Assembly (NCBI RefSeq): GCF_001570585.1
Contig: NZ_BBXF01000002.1
Coordinates: forward strand, 1,190,077 to 1,254,076
Length of the DNA stretch: 64,000 nt
Reading direction: 5' to 3'
From: Herbidospora daliensis
GTDB lineage: Bacteria > Actinomycetota > Actinomycetes > Streptosporangiales > Streptosporangiaceae
Shown here: in pieces, positions 7,346 through 15,779 of the stretch
Layout: the number at the start of each line of letters is the position of its first letter
Position numbering within the stretch: position 1 is the first letter of the stretch
Program-made: the position numbers and the translations under genes
The notes under the pieces: model-generated
Seen by the model: the letters and a program-made list of their open reading frames with translations, nothing else
What the model was told of the DNA's origin: nothing
Database searches by the model: none

Positions 7346-9462
7346 GTCTTGTCTTCCTCCGCTCGGCGCCAACCGGCCTGGAAGGAAGAGTACAAGTCGG
7401 GCTTGCCCTGTTCCTCCCGCAGTTGCGGCGCCATGTTCGCCTGCTTGACCCGCCGGGGCAGGTTCGTCTCGGCCGTCGCCTTGGCCCCGTGCCGCCCGGA
7501 CACCGGCGCCAGGATCGGCGCCTCCGACGGCTGGGCCGGCACCAGGCGCTCGGCCGCCGCGATCTCCTCGGGCTCGGGCATGACCACGAGCTCGACCGGG
7601 ATCAGCACGATGGCCGTGGTGCCGCCGTACGGCGAGGGCCGCAGGTTGACGGTGATGTCGTGCCGCTTGGCCAGCCGTCCGACGACGAACAGGCCGAGGC
7701 GGTCGCTGTCGGCGAGGTCGAACTCCGGCGGGTCGGCCAGCCGCTCGTTGATGGCGGCCATCTCCTCGGAGTTCAGCCCGAGCCCCCGGTCCTCGATCTC
7801 CAGGACGAACCCGCGCGCCGCCAGGTCGCCGTGGACGGTGACCCGGGTGTGCGGCGGGGAGAAGATCGTCGCGTTCTCGACGAGCTCGGCGATCAGGTGG
7901 ATGGCGTCGGTGACGGCCGGGCCGACCAGCTTGGCGTGGAGCGGCACGTTCACGTCGACCCGCAGGTAGTCCTCCACCTCCTCGACCGAGGCGCGGACCA
8001 CGTCGAACAGGGCGACCGGCTCGCGCCAGCCCCGGCCCGGGACCGCGCCCGACAGGATGATCAGGCCCTCGGCGTGCCGGCGCATGCGGGTGGTCAGGTG
8101 GTCGAGGCCGAACAGCTGCTCCAGCAGGTTCGGGTCGTCGGTCTGGCGCTCCAGGCCGTCGAGGATGCCGAGTTGCCGGTGCAACAGCGATTGGTTTCTG
8201 CGGGCCAGGTTGAGGAACACCTTGTTGACGCCCTGCCGGAGCTGCGCCTGGCCGACCGCCGCTTGGACGGCGGTCGACTGCACCGAGGTGAAGGCGTTGG
8301 TGACCGTGGCGACCTCGGCGGTGTTGCCGGGCACCTCGACCGGCGGGGTCTCGGCCCTGACGTCGACGTCGTCGCCTCGGCTGAGCCGCCGCACGATGTC
8401 GGGCAGCCGCCGGTCCGACAGGTCGACGGCCGCGTTCTGCAGCGCGCCCAGTTCGGCGGAGATCCGGCGGCCGAACCTGACCGACACCAGCAGCGTGACC
8501 ACCAGGGCGATCAGGCCGACGCCGGCGAGCACGCCGAGGCGGATCAGCACGTTCATGACGGCCGGCTGCATGCGGTTGCCGATCTCGACGCTGGCCTGGC
8601 CGCCCAGCTTGTCGAGGGTGATCGAGAGCGCCTCGGCGGTGGCCTGCCAGCGGCCCGCCTCGGGCGGCAGCGGCCCGTCGGCCCGGACCTTGTCGCGGAC
8701 GGCCCCTTCGAGCTTCACGAAGTCGAGGTAGGCCGGGGACCCGTTGAGCTTCACGTACGGGTCGCGCATCGAGCCTTCGAGGCCGGAGAAGCCGAGGCTG
8801 TAGAGGACGGAGCGCTTGGCGGCCATGTCGACGAAGACGGCCTGCTCGCGGTCGCTCATCCGGCCGACGCCCAGGGTGCCGGCCAGCAGCGCCGACTGCT
8901 GGCTGACGATCTCGCGGGCCCGGCCGACCATGACGACGGCCTTCGTCTGGTCGATCAGGTCGAGGTCGGGGGCGATCATCATGCGGTCGTACACCTGCCA
9001 GCCGACCTCGGCGATCTCGCTGTACTGCGTGAGCGCGTCGAGCCGGCCGATCTCGCGGTTCTCCACCTGGCTGCGCAGCGCGTCGAGCCGGTCGAGCTGC
9101 CGGAGCAGTTCCTGTACGCGGTCCCAGAGCGCCGGCGGGGCGGACTCGCGCCCGGCGACCGCGTGCCCGGCCAGGCCGGCCGCGATCTCGTCGGTGCGCT
9201 TCTGCTGGGCGTCGAGGTCGGCGTGGAAGGTGGAGTTGCCTCCGAGGTAGGTGACCGACATCAGGCGCTCGTGTTGTAACTCGGTCAGCACGGCGCGTGA
9301 CGGGAGGACGATGTGCTCGTACACCCTCCCGACCCGGAGGTATTCCCGGCCGGATGTGAGGGTGATAGCCGCGGTCAACGCCCAGACGACCGCGAGAGCG
9401 GTGACGGGCGCGAGCAAGACCGCGAAGATCTTGAACCGGATGGAGCGTTTGCGGCCAGCCAT
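7342..9462 (-). CDS. Membrane sensor histidine kinase with nitrate/nitrite-sensing (NIT) domain, conservon CvnA-like
   Basis: The 706-residue protein has a membrane helix near 14-36, a long extracellular helical domain containing the NIT pattern (ERLMSVTYLGG..., AAKRSVLYSLGF), a second membrane helix near 305-330, a HAMP-like region, the atypical dimerisation segment (LARRNQSLLHRQLGILDGLE) and a HATPase_c domain (ELVENATIFSPP N box; DRGLGL and DRLGLFVVGRLA G boxes). The tail is Pro/Ala rich, as in other conservon kinases. GAGG lies 4 nt before ATG 9462. It is translationally coupled to DUF742. No cognate response regulator is adjacent. Confidence 0.9.
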   Translation of the reverse strand: MAGRKRSIRFKIFAVLLAPVTALAVVWALTAAITLTSGREYLRVGRVYEHIVLPSRAVLTELQHERLMSVTYLGGNSTFHADLDAQQKRTDEIAAGLAGHAVAGRESAPPALWDRVQELLRQLDRLDALRSQVENREIGRLDALTQYSEIAEVGWQVYDRMMIAPDLDLIDQTKAVVMVGRAREIVSQQSALLAGTLGVGRMSDREQAVFVDMAAKRSVLYSLGFSGLEGSMRDPYVKLNGSPAYLDFVKLEGAVRDKVRADGPLPPEAGRWQATAEALSITLDKLGGQASVEIGNRMQPAVMNVLIRLGVLAGVGLIALVVTLLVSVRFGRRISAELGALQNAAVDLSDRRLPDIVRRLSRGDDVDVRAETPPVEVPGNTAEVATVTNAFTSVQSTAVQAAVGQAQLRQGVNKVFLNLARRNQSLLHRQLGILDGLERQTDDPNLLEQLFGLDHLTTRMRRHAEGLIILSGAVPGRGWREPVALFDVVRASVEEVEDYLRVDVNVPLHAKLVGPAVTDAIHLIAELVENATIFSPPHTRVTVHGDLAARGFVLEIEDRGLGLNSEEMAAINERLADPPEFDLADSDRLGLFVVGRLAKRHDITVNLRPSPYGGTTAIVLIPVELVVMPEPEEIAAAERLVPAQPSEAPILAPVSGRHGAKATAETNLPRRVKQANMAPQLREEQGKPDLYSSFQAGWRRAEEDKT

Positions 9463-9834
9463 GAGACCTCAGCAAGAGGGCGAACACATGCGTTAATAGT
9501 GGCGAAACAATAGCAACGCGTGAGCTGTGGAACTAGGTGGCGTTCGCAACGAAATGGGGGCTATTCGGGGTTGACGCCGATTTGCGGATTTTGTCAATCG
9601 CGCCGCCGGTCCGACGATGACGCTCCGTCGCCCTGGCATCCGGTCGCCACCTGCATTGATAACTAATCTATCGAGATCGAGGGTGACGACGGTCACACTC
9701 CGCTGTGTAGCCCGCCGGTTGCGGATGTGAGGTAGGACACCACCCGAAAGCAACGTTTCGGTCAACGTAGTGGACGCATGTGGTCAGCGGTGACCCCCGG
9801 ATGACCGTCTGGCGGCCGGCCGGTGGAACTGCTC
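9463..9834. other. Intergenic region without a supported gene
   Basis: This is 370 nt of clearly more AT-rich sequence upstream of the sensor kinase. The kinase SD (GAGG) is at its left edge. A 90-codon minus-strand reading frame (9493-9765) exists but has no recognisable features and a basic, unstructured composition. TTGAC and GTCAA arms at 9571-9597 form a loose inverted repeat that might be a regulatory site. I see no RNA gene. Confidence 0.4.
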
Positions 9835-9863
9835 GGCGCGCGGGCCGGGCGCGGGCCCGCGCC
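9835..9863 (-). terminator. Putative terminator of the barstar gene
   Basis: A GC-rich hairpin lies 3 nt after the barstar stop: GCGGGCC pairs with GGCCCGC, extended by GGC/GCC beyond a 2-nt bulge, around a 7-nt loop. There is no U tract, which is common in actinomycetes. Confidence 0.45.
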
Positions 9864-9865
9864 GT

Positions 9866-10240
9866 TCAGTTGGCCAGCATGATCACCGTCAAGGTCGCGT
9901 CGCCCTTGGTGCCGTCGGTGGCGGCGTCCGAGAGGGCCGATCCGAGGCCGTCGTAGGCCGTCGCGTCGATCTTGCGGAGCACCGACGGCTTCGACCAGAT
10001 CAACACGTGCTCGCCCGCTGACAACCACGAGAGGTCCGTCAGGTGGTCGTACAAGGAATCGAGGCAGTGACCGAAACCTGCCGGAAAATCGAGGGCGTGG
10101 GCGATGGCCTCGAAGGCGGCGGCGGAGGTGGTCATCTCGGCGCCGTCGAGGGGGTGCGGGACCGCTCCCCGCTCCTTGACCTCGGCGATGGCGGCGGCGA
10201 CCCCGACGGTCCGGGGCGCCCGTACAAACCGACTCAACAT
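9866..10240 (-). CDS. Barstar-family (barnase inhibitor-like) protein
   Basis: The 124-residue protein carries the barstar signature, with FPAGFGHCLDSLYDHLTDLSW split across about residues 52-72; its acidic helix is what blocks the RNase active site in the family. ATG 10240 is chosen, with GGGGAAGA upstream; longer in-frame starts at 10276 and 10324 add residues not typical of the family. No ribonuclease toxin gene is near, so it is an orphan immunity or antitoxin candidate, or a barstar-fold regulator. Confidence 0.82.
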   Translation of the reverse strand: MLSRFVRAPRTVGVAAAIAEVKERGAVPHPLDGAEMTTSAAAFEAIAHALDFPAGFGHCLDSLYDHLTDLSWLSAGEHVLIWSKPSVLRKIDATAYDGLGSALSDAATDGTKGDATLTVIMLAN

Positions 10241-10401
10241 GGTTGCGGTCTTCCCCGAGACAGCCGCTTCCCACATGTCTGGGAATCTTCCGGATAAAAC
10301 AACTCTCCCTATTGGCATATGCACCGCTTTTACGGTGCATTGTCATGGTTTTCTGTCAGATCTTTACTCCTGGTCATAAACGACGGTCGGCGGTAAATCG
10401 C

Positions 10402-10431
10402 TTGCGATCGAGTGTCTAGTTGTCAGACAAT
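10402..10431 (+). promoter_or_regulatory. Leaderless promoter with overlapping GntR/FadR-type operator
   Basis: TTGCGA (10402-10407), an 18-nt spacer and GACAAT (10426-10431) form a promoter whose -10 ends 7 nt before ATG 10439. The perfect palindrome TTGTCAGACAA (10420-10430) overlaps the -10 and matches TNGTNNNACNA, the known FadR-subfamily consensus. The FCD-GntR gene is the second gene of this transcript, so autorepression is the simplest reading. Confidence 0.6.
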
Positions 10432-10438
10432 CTGACGC

Positions 10439-11296
10439 ATGCGCATCTCAGAGCCGCTCCTCGTCGTGCTCGCCGCCGTCCTGTGGGGGACCGCCGGCAC
10501 CGCCGGGACCTTCGCCGCCGCCGGGGCGGTCGCGCTGGCCGCCGCCCGGCTCGTCATCGGCGGCTCCGCGCTGGCCGCGTTCGTGCTGCTCCGGCCCGGC
10601 GCCCGGGTGCGGCCCAGCCCAACGCTGTTGCTCGGCGGCCTGTGCGTGGCCGTCTACCAGCTGTGCTTCTTCGTCGCGGTGAACCTGACCGGCGTCGCGA
10701 TCGGCACCGTCATCCTCATCGGCAGCGGCCCCGTCTTCACCGGCCTGCTGTCGTGGGCGCTCGACCGGCGCGCCCCCAGCCGCCAGTGGATGTGGGGCAC
10801 CGCCGCCGCGATCGTCGGCTGCGCCGTGCTGCTGCTCCCGGGCGGCGGCGCCGTCGACCCGCTCGGCGTCGGCCTGGCGCTGGTCGGCGGCTTCATCTAC
10901 GCCTCGTACGCCGTCATCGCCGCCCGCGCCATCGTCGCCGGCAACCCCAGCGACGACGTGATGGCCGTCATGTTCGGCGTCTCGGCCGTGATCATGCTGC
11001 CGATCCTGCTGGCCGGCGACCTCTCCTGGCTCACCGACCCCGCCAGCCTGGCCACCGTCTGCTACCTCGGCCTGGCCACCACGGCCCTGTCCTATGTTCT
11101 GTACGGCCGGGGCCTGCGCGGCACCCCCGTCGCCACCGCCAGCACCCTGGCCCTCGCCGAACCGGCCGTCGCCGCCCTGCTCGGCGTCGCGGTCCTGGGC
11201 GAGACCCTCAGCCCCACGTCGTGGGCAGGTCTGGCCATGCTCGCGGTCAGTCTGATCGTGGTGGCCCGGCCGGAAAAAGTAGGCTCTCCGGCGTGA
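10439..11296 (+). CDS. EamA/DMT-family exporter
   Basis: The 285-residue protein has ten hydrophobic helices in two EamA repeats (about 5-130 and 145-278). Family signatures include VLWGTAGTAGTF in helix 1 and LALAEPAVAALLGVAVLGE in the second repeat. DMT proteins of this type export metabolites such as amino acids or nucleosides; the substrate is not predictable. The stop overlaps the GntR start (GTGA), giving a two-gene operon that probably responds to the GntR ligand. Confidence 0.9.
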   Translation: MRISEPLLVVLAAVLWGTAGTAGTFAAAGAVALAAARLVIGGSALAAFVLLRPGARVRPSPTLLLGGLCVAVYQLCFFVAVNLTGVAIGTVILIGSGPVFTGLLSWALDRRAPSRQWMWGTAAAIVGCAVLLLPGGGAVDPLGVGLALVGGFIYASYAVIAARAIVAGNPSDDVMAVMFGVSAVIMLPILLAGDLSWLTDPASLATVCYLGLATTALSYVLYGRGLRGTPVATASTLALAEPAVAALLGVAVLGETLSPTSWAGLAMLAVSLIVVARPEKVGSPA

Positions 11297-11901
11297 AGCT
11301 GCGCCCCGTCTCCACCGTGGAAGCCCTCGCGGACGCCCTGCGCACCCGCATCCTGTCGGGTGACGTCGCCCCGGGCACCCAGTTCCCCGAACAGGAGATC
11401 TCGGCGACCTACGGCGTGGCCCGCCCCACGGTCAGGGAGGCCATCGCCGCGCTCGTCCACGAGGGCATCCTGCGGCGGGAGCGCAACAAGTCGGCGTACG
11501 TGCCCGACTTCACCCGCGACGACCTCGACGACCTGCTCTACGTACGCCGCCCGCTGGAGGACCTCGTCGGCGCGGCCGTGGCCGGGCGGCGGATCGAGGA
11601 GGCCCGGCGGGCCCTCGACACCATGGCCGCGCTGCCCGACGACGCCCCGTGGGCCGGCATCGTCGCCCAGCACATGGCCCTCCACGAGGCCCTCGCCCGC
11701 GCCGCCGGCAGCCCCCGGCTGCTGCGCCTGTATCTGTCGCTCTCGGCCGAGACCCGGCTGGGGGTGGTGCGCCTGCGGGCGGCGTACCCAGATCGAGATG
11801 AAATGGTGACGGAGCACCGCGAACTGCTCGAACGACTGGAAGCGGGAACCCCGCAGGACGCGGCGAAAGCCGCCCGCGACCACCTGGTGTGGCGCATCTG
11901 A
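11293..11901 (+). CDS. GntR-family regulator with FCD effector domain
   Basis: The 202-residue protein has a GntR winged HTH (about 5-72; ADALRTRILSGDVAPGTQFPE and YGVARPTVREAIAALVHEGIL, shown here in parts) and an alpha-helical FCD domain (80-200) with the conserved D/H metal and ligand residues (HMALHEALARAAGSPRL and VTEHRELLERL). FadR-subfamily FCD regulators usually bind small carboxylates. It is coupled to the EamA exporter, and a matching operator overlaps the operon promoter. Confidence 0.9.
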   Translation: MKLRPVSTVEALADALRTRILSGDVAPGTQFPEQEISATYGVARPTVREAIAALVHEGILRRERNKSAYVPDFTRDDLDDLLYVRRPLEDLVGAAVAGRRIEEARRALDTMAALPDDAPWAGIVAQHMALHEALARAAGSPRLLRLYLSLSAETRLGVVRLRAAYPDRDEMVTEHRELLERLEAGTPQDAAKAARDHLVWRI

Positions 11902-11910
11902 CGCGCGGTC

Positions 11911-11939
11911 TTGCCGGACCATGCAAAGCCCGACACAAT
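11911..11939 (+). promoter_or_regulatory. Leaderless promoter
   Basis: TTGCCG (11911-11916), a 17-nt spacer and CACAAT (11934-11939) are followed after 7 nt by ATG 11947. The geometry places the transcription start at the start codon. Confidence 0.5.
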
Positions 11940-11946
11940 CGCGCCC

Positions 11947-12288
11947 ATGCACGTGCCGGATACCTACGTGTACGTCACCGAAGAGGGCGTGACCCGCCAC
12001 TACGCCGACGGTTCCGTCGAGGCGCTGGCGTGGGAGGACGTCATAGAGGTCAGGGTCGGCGGCGTCACCGCGTCCGACGTGCTCATCGTCCTGGAAGACC
12101 GCGCGGGCGACAACTGCGTGGTGCCCCGGTCGGCCACCGACGCGACGTTCCTGGCCCGCCTCCGCTACCTCCCCGACTTCGATCTCGACCGCCTGTCGTG
12201 GGCCGTCGAGAACGCCGACGACGGCTTCGTCGTGGTCTGGCGCAGTCCCGATCCGCCTCATCCGCTCCCAGATTTGGAATACGACTAG
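11947..12288 (+). CDS. Hypothetical protein
   Basis: The 113-residue acidic protein is not a family I recognise. Its first half has short beta strands (TYVYVTEEGVTRHYADG, WEDVIEVRVGG, DVLIVLEDRAG), like a small PH-like or immunity-type fold; that is only an impression. There is no signal peptide. ATG 11947 is supported by a leaderless promoter immediately upstream. Confidence 0.7.
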   Translation: MHVPDTYVYVTEEGVTRHYADGSVEALAWEDVIEVRVGGVTASDVLIVLEDRAGDNCVVPRSATDATFLARLRYLPDFDLDRLSWAVENADDGFVVVWRSPDPPHPLPDLEYD

Positions 12289-12300
12289 CCAAGATCACCC

Positions 12301-12356
12301 CTGAATCCGACATAGAGTGACAAAGAGCGCCTGTTGTCACCTGGGTTTGGATTCAG
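12301..12356. repeat. Symmetric nested inverted repeat upstream of the APH-like gene
   Basis: Outer arms CTGAATCC (12301-12308) and GGATTCAG (12349-12356) are perfect complements. Inner arms GTGACAA (12317-12323) and TTGTCAC (12334-12340) are also perfect. The outer and inner arms are separated by exactly 8 nt on both sides, with a 10-nt centre. The element ends 3 nt before ATG 12360. It could be a dimeric operator pair or an mRNA structure controlling initiation. Confidence 0.6.
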
Positions 12357-12359
12357 AGC

Positions 12360-13424
12360 ATGAACGCCGATCTGCGCAGTCTCATCGCGCGCGTCTGGGA
12401 ACCGTCCGGCGACGCCGTCCGCGTGACCACGGGGGAGATCCCGCCGGGGTACCGCGAGGCCGAACGCTACTCCTTCACCGGCGACCGGCTCCGGCCACGC
12501 GGCGTCTTCGCCTTCCACCCGGTGGTCGTCAGCGTCCGCGAGGACGCCGACCCGAAGCAGACCCTGCTGATCTCCTGGCTCACCGCCCTCCTGGGCCGAG
12601 GCCCCCTGCGGGCGTCCTTCTCCCTACGCGCCGAGCGCCCCTACGTCTGGCTGCACTCCCGGGGCCGCGCCGTCGCCCGCGCGACCGTCGGCTGGAACAC
12701 CGCGACCAGCGTGCTGGCCGTCAACGAGGCCGTGACCGTGGCCGCCCTCGACGGCCACCGCCTGGCCCCCCGCCTGCTGGCCGAATCGGAGTGGCAGGGC
12801 CACCCCGTGACGGTCACCTCCTGGACCGGCCGCCCCCACCGCCAGGGCGACCCGGCCCCGTCGCCCCAGATCATCAGGGACATCGCCTTCAGCGGCCCCC
12901 GCAGCCGGGTGATCCTGTGTGAGTCGGCGTACTGGAAGCGCCTGCGCGCCGAGATCGCCGCCCTCCGCGAGGCCCCCCGCCTGTCGGCCGTCGCCGACCG
13001 CCTGGCCGAGCGTCTGGAACGCTGCTACGGCGACGTGGCCCTGACCTTCGGCCGCTGGCACGGCGACCTGGTCCCGGCCAACGTCCTGTGGTCCGGAGGC
13101 CGCCCCCGCCTCGACGGCTGGGGCCTCAGCGCCCCCGACGCGCCGCTGGGCTTCGACATCCTCCACTGGCACTTCCACCAAGCGCTCGCCACCCGAGGCG
13201 CGACCCTCCACGACGCGTCGTCGGCGGCGGGCGACGCGGCGGTCAGACTGCTGGGCGAACTGGGCGTCCCGAGGGAGGCCCGCCCGCTGGTGGCCTGGCT
13301 GTTCCTGCTGGAGACGGCCCTGCGCGCCTACCGCGAACGCCTCGACGGCTCGGCCTGGAACCCGGCGATCTACCCGGCGATCATCCACGTCCTGTCGGAG
13401 GGCGGCGTCTACGCCGCTCCCTGA
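12360..13424 (+). CDS. Aminoglycoside-phosphotransferase-like (APH fold) protein
   Basis: The 354-residue protein has the C-terminal half of an APH/choline-kinase fold: WHGDLVPANVLW (catalytic Brenner motif HGDxxxxN, about residues 237-248) followed by RPRLDGWGLS, where the Asp would bind Mg-ATP. The N-terminal half has no clear P-loop. It resembles the shorter APH-like protein at 28583. Substrate is unknown; similar proteins occur beside polysaccharide genes. The nested inverted repeat ends just before its start. Confidence 0.75.
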   Translation: MNADLRSLIARVWEPSGDAVRVTTGEIPPGYREAERYSFTGDRLRPRGVFAFHPVVVSVREDADPKQTLLISWLTALLGRGPLRASFSLRAERPYVWLHSRGRAVARATVGWNTATSVLAVNEAVTVAALDGHRLAPRLLAESEWQGHPVTVTSWTGRPHRQGDPAPSPQIIRDIAFSGPRSRVILCESAYWKRLRAEIAALREAPRLSAVADRLAERLERCYGDVALTFGRWHGDLVPANVLWSGGRPRLDGWGLSAPDAPLGFDILHWHFHQALATRGATLHDASSAAGDAAVRLLGELGVPREARPLVAWLFLLETALRAYRERLDGSAWNPAIYPAIIHVLSEGGVYAAP

Positions 13425-13609
13425 GGCTCGGGGTAGCGGCGGTCGCAGGCCGGGCAGGCCCATTTCTCGTCGCGGACCACGCAGCCGCCCAGGACCAGCC
13501 GTTTCTCCTCGACGGCGCGCTTCAGTTCGTCGGTGAAGTGCGGGTAGCCGTACGCGATCGGGACCAGGCGGCCCGTGCCGCATTCCGGGCACTGCGGGGG
13601 CGGGATCAT
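13409..13609 (-). CDS. Small zinc-ribbon protein
   Basis: The 66-residue protein has two Cys pairs, CPECG near residue 7 and CPACD near residue 53, which would hold one zinc in a ribbon. The centre (FTDELKRAVEEKRLVLGGC) is helical. Function is unknown; such ribbons often serve in protein or nucleic-acid contacts. It overlaps the 3' end of the APH-like gene by 16 nt (convergent) and is divergent from the SDR at 13684. Confidence 0.75.
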   Translation of the reverse strand: MIPPPQCPECGTGRLVPIAYGYPHFTDELKRAVEEKRLVLGGCVVRDEKWACPACDRRYPEPQGAA

Positions 13610-13683
13610 GTACGGGTAGACGCCCCGGAAGCCCTCGAAGTTCGCTTCCGTATGATCACGAAGAGTGACATGGGGGTGTGGGT

Positions 13684-14586
13684 ATGGCCGGAAAGCTGGT
13701 TCTCGTCCCGGGGTCCCGGGGGCTGGGGCGCAAGGTCCTGGAGCGGCTGCACCGCATGGACGTGCCCGTTCGCGCCATGGTCCGCCGTGACGACCAGCGG
13801 GCCGAGGAGTTGCGGGGCCTCGGCGTCGACGTCGTGATCGGTGATCTGACCAAGCCCGAGACCGTGGCCAAGGCGCTCGACGGGGTCTCGCGGATGTACT
13901 TCGGCATGACCGTCTCGCCCGACCACCTGCTGGCGGCGGCCGTGGTGGCGTCGGTCGCCAGGGAGATGCGGGTGCTCGACGGGCTGGTCGACCTGTCGCA
14001 GATGACGGTGTCGCAGATGACCGCCACCAGCGTCGGGGAGTCGGACCAGCAGCGCCTCCACTACCTGGCCGAGCGGGTCTTCGACTGGTCGGGGCTGCCG
14101 GTGATCCACGTCAGGCCGACCGTCTTCCTGGACAACCCGCTGTTCACCACGCTGGCCGCACGCTCGATCAAGGAGAACGGCACGATCGCGCTGCCGTTCG
14201 GCTCCGGGCGCACCTCGCCGATCGCCACCGACGACGTCGCCCGCGTGGTCGCGGTGATCCTGCGCGACCCGTCGCCGCACATCGGCGAGGTCTACCAGCT
14301 GACCGGGCCGCACACGCTCGACATGCACGGCGTGGCCGAGGAGTTCGCCAAGGCGCTCGACCGGTCGGTCACCTACCGGGACGTCCCGCTGCACCAGTGG
14401 CTCACCGACGTGCTGCCGAAGACGGGCCTGCCGGCGCACACGCAGCAGCACATCGCGACGATGGCCCGGCTCCACCGCGAGAACCGCTACGACCGGGCCA
14501 CCGACGACGTCTTCCGGGTCACCCGGCAGATCGCGCAGACGGTCGAGCAGTTCGTGGCGGCGCACCGGCGCCTCTACGTCAGTTGA
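13684..14586 (+). CDS. NmrA-type SDR (atypical NAD(P)-binding) protein
   Basis: The 300-residue protein starts with a Rossmann strand and LVPGSRGLGRKVLERL, an NmrA/azoreductase-like variant of the glycine motif, then RAMVRRDDQRAEEL (NADP-binding Arg pattern) and GDLTKPET. It lacks the canonical YxxxK catalytic pair, as NmrA-family proteins do. ATG 13684 has GGGGG 7-8 nt upstream. It could be a quinone reductase-like enzyme or a redox sensor. Its end overlaps the LCP gene by 8 nt. Confidence 0.85.
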   Translation: MAGKLVLVPGSRGLGRKVLERLHRMDVPVRAMVRRDDQRAEELRGLGVDVVIGDLTKPETVAKALDGVSRMYFGMTVSPDHLLAAAVVASVAREMRVLDGLVDLSQMTVSQMTATSVGESDQQRLHYLAERVFDWSGLPVIHVRPTVFLDNPLFTTLAARSIKENGTIALPFGSGRTSPIATDDVARVVAVILRDPSPHIGEVYQLTGPHTLDMHGVAEEFAKALDRSVTYRDVPLHQWLTDVLPKTGLPAHTQQHIATMARLHRENRYDRATDDVFRVTRQIAQTVEQFVAAHRRLYVS

Positions 14587-15592
14587 CCTGCTTGGTGTTG
14601 GACGTCCCCCCGTAGTCCTCGAAGTACTGCTCCAGTTTGTCGTCCCTGATGGCGGCGTACATGATCTTGGCGGCCTTCTCGTCGAGACGGACGATGCTGG
14701 CGCCCTTGACGGTGTCGGTCCCGGCCAGCGGCAGGGTCGCGGCCACCAGGCTGCCGCCGCGGATGTTGCGCAGCTCGATCGCCAGGTCGCGCAGTGTGCC
14801 GATGGAGACGCCCGAGTCGACGCTGATCGACTTGGTCAGGGCGCCGAGGAAGTCGTTCAGGGCGAACGGGTCGGTCAGCACGCCGCCGTTGATCAGCTTG
14901 TCGGCGACCGCGCGCAGGAACGCCTGCTGGCGTTTGATGCGGTCGAAGTCGCCGCCCGGCAGGCCGTAGCGCTGGCGGACGAACAGCAGCGCCTTCTCGC
15001 CTTCGAGGTGCACCGTCCCCTGCGGCCAGGTGATCTTGTTGGCGGTGTCGTACGTCTCCTTCGACACCTCGACCTCCACCCCGCCGATGGCCTTGCTCAT
15101 GGCGACGAACCCGCTGAAGTCGAGGGCGGCGAAGTGGTCGACGCGCACCCCCGACAACTTCTCGACGGTCGAGATGAGGAGTTTGGGACCGCCGTATGCG
15201 TATGCGGCGTTGATCTTGTCAGTGCCGTGTCCGGGGATCGGCACGTAGGAGTCGCGCGGGATGCCGACGAAGAAGACGCGGGCCCGGTCGGCGGGCAGGT
15301 GCACCAGCATGATCGAGTCGGCGCGGTTGAAGCCCTTCTCCCCCGGGCGCGAGTCGGAGCCGATGAGCAGCCAGTTCTGGGCCTCGCCCACGGGCTTGGC
15401 GGGACGCTCGGGTTCGGCGGGGAAGACGTCGTCGATGCGGGTGATGTTGCGGTCGTAGGTGTACTGCCGCTCCATCGCGATCGTGAAGAGAGCCGCCAGC
15501 GGAAGTGACAACACCAGTAAGGAGACAATCAAAATGTTACGACGGCGTTTAGAACGCTTTTTCGGTACTGGCTCGTCTGTGGTTTGGGTCAC
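14579..15592 (-). CDS. LytR-CpsA-Psr (LCP) family wall-polymer ligase
   Basis: The 337-residue protein has a basic cytosolic start, one membrane helix (about 20-40) and an extracellular LCP domain with LIGSDSRPGE, RADSIMLVHL, IPRDSYVPIPG and FVRQRYGLPGGDFDRIKRQ; these hold the Asp and Arg residues that bind polyprenyl-pyrophosphate. LCP enzymes transfer lipid-linked glycans to peptidoglycan. GTG 15592 (MTQTTDEP) is preferred; GTG 15658 would add 22 residues. It is divergent from the priming sugar transferase, so it probably attaches this locus's polymer to the wall. Confidence 0.9.
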   Translation of the reverse strand: MTQTTDEPVPKKRSKRRRNILIVSLLVLSLPLAALFTIAMERQYTYDRNITRIDDVFPAEPERPAKPVGEAQNWLLIGSDSRPGEKGFNRADSIMLVHLPADRARVFFVGIPRDSYVPIPGHGTDKINAAYAYGGPKLLISTVEKLSGVRVDHFAALDFSGFVAMSKAIGGVEVEVSKETYDTANKITWPQGTVHLEGEKALLFVRQRYGLPGGDFDRIKRQQAFLRAVADKLINGGVLTDPFALNDFLGALTKSISVDSGVSIGTLRDLAIELRNIRGGSLVAATLPLAGTDTVKGASIVRLDEKAAKIMYAAIRDDKLEQYFEDYGGTSNTKQVN

Positions 15593-15682
15593 GTCAGGAC
15601 GTCCCGATTGGAGAGCTGCGAGGAGGCCGAGTAAATCCAGGTGGAAGCGGGTGCGCACGCAGCTGTCCAGAGCCGCGCCTGA

Positions 15683-15711
15683 AGTATAAATGGCCTTATG
15701 TGGACATTCAG
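15683..15711 (-). promoter_or_regulatory. Promoter of the LCP gene
   Basis: On the minus strand CTGAAT (15711-15706), a 17-nt spacer and TATACT (15688-15683) form a good vegetative promoter. The start point would be near 15676. Confidence 0.55.
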
Positions 15712-15779
15712 ATGAACTTTCCCTCTAAGTTGCGGCGATCTTACGATCGTTCCATCGTTCACAGACTTCAAGGTCAACA

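Noticed and set aside
9493-9765. 90-codon minus-strand ORF
   Set aside because: No recognisable features, poor SD, unstructured basic composition in an AT-richer promoter region.
15592-15658. Extended N-terminus of the LCP protein from GTG 15658
   Set aside because: Poor SD and an unusual hydrophobic start; GTG 15592 gives the normal short basic cytosolic start. Not fully excluded because the promoter allows both.
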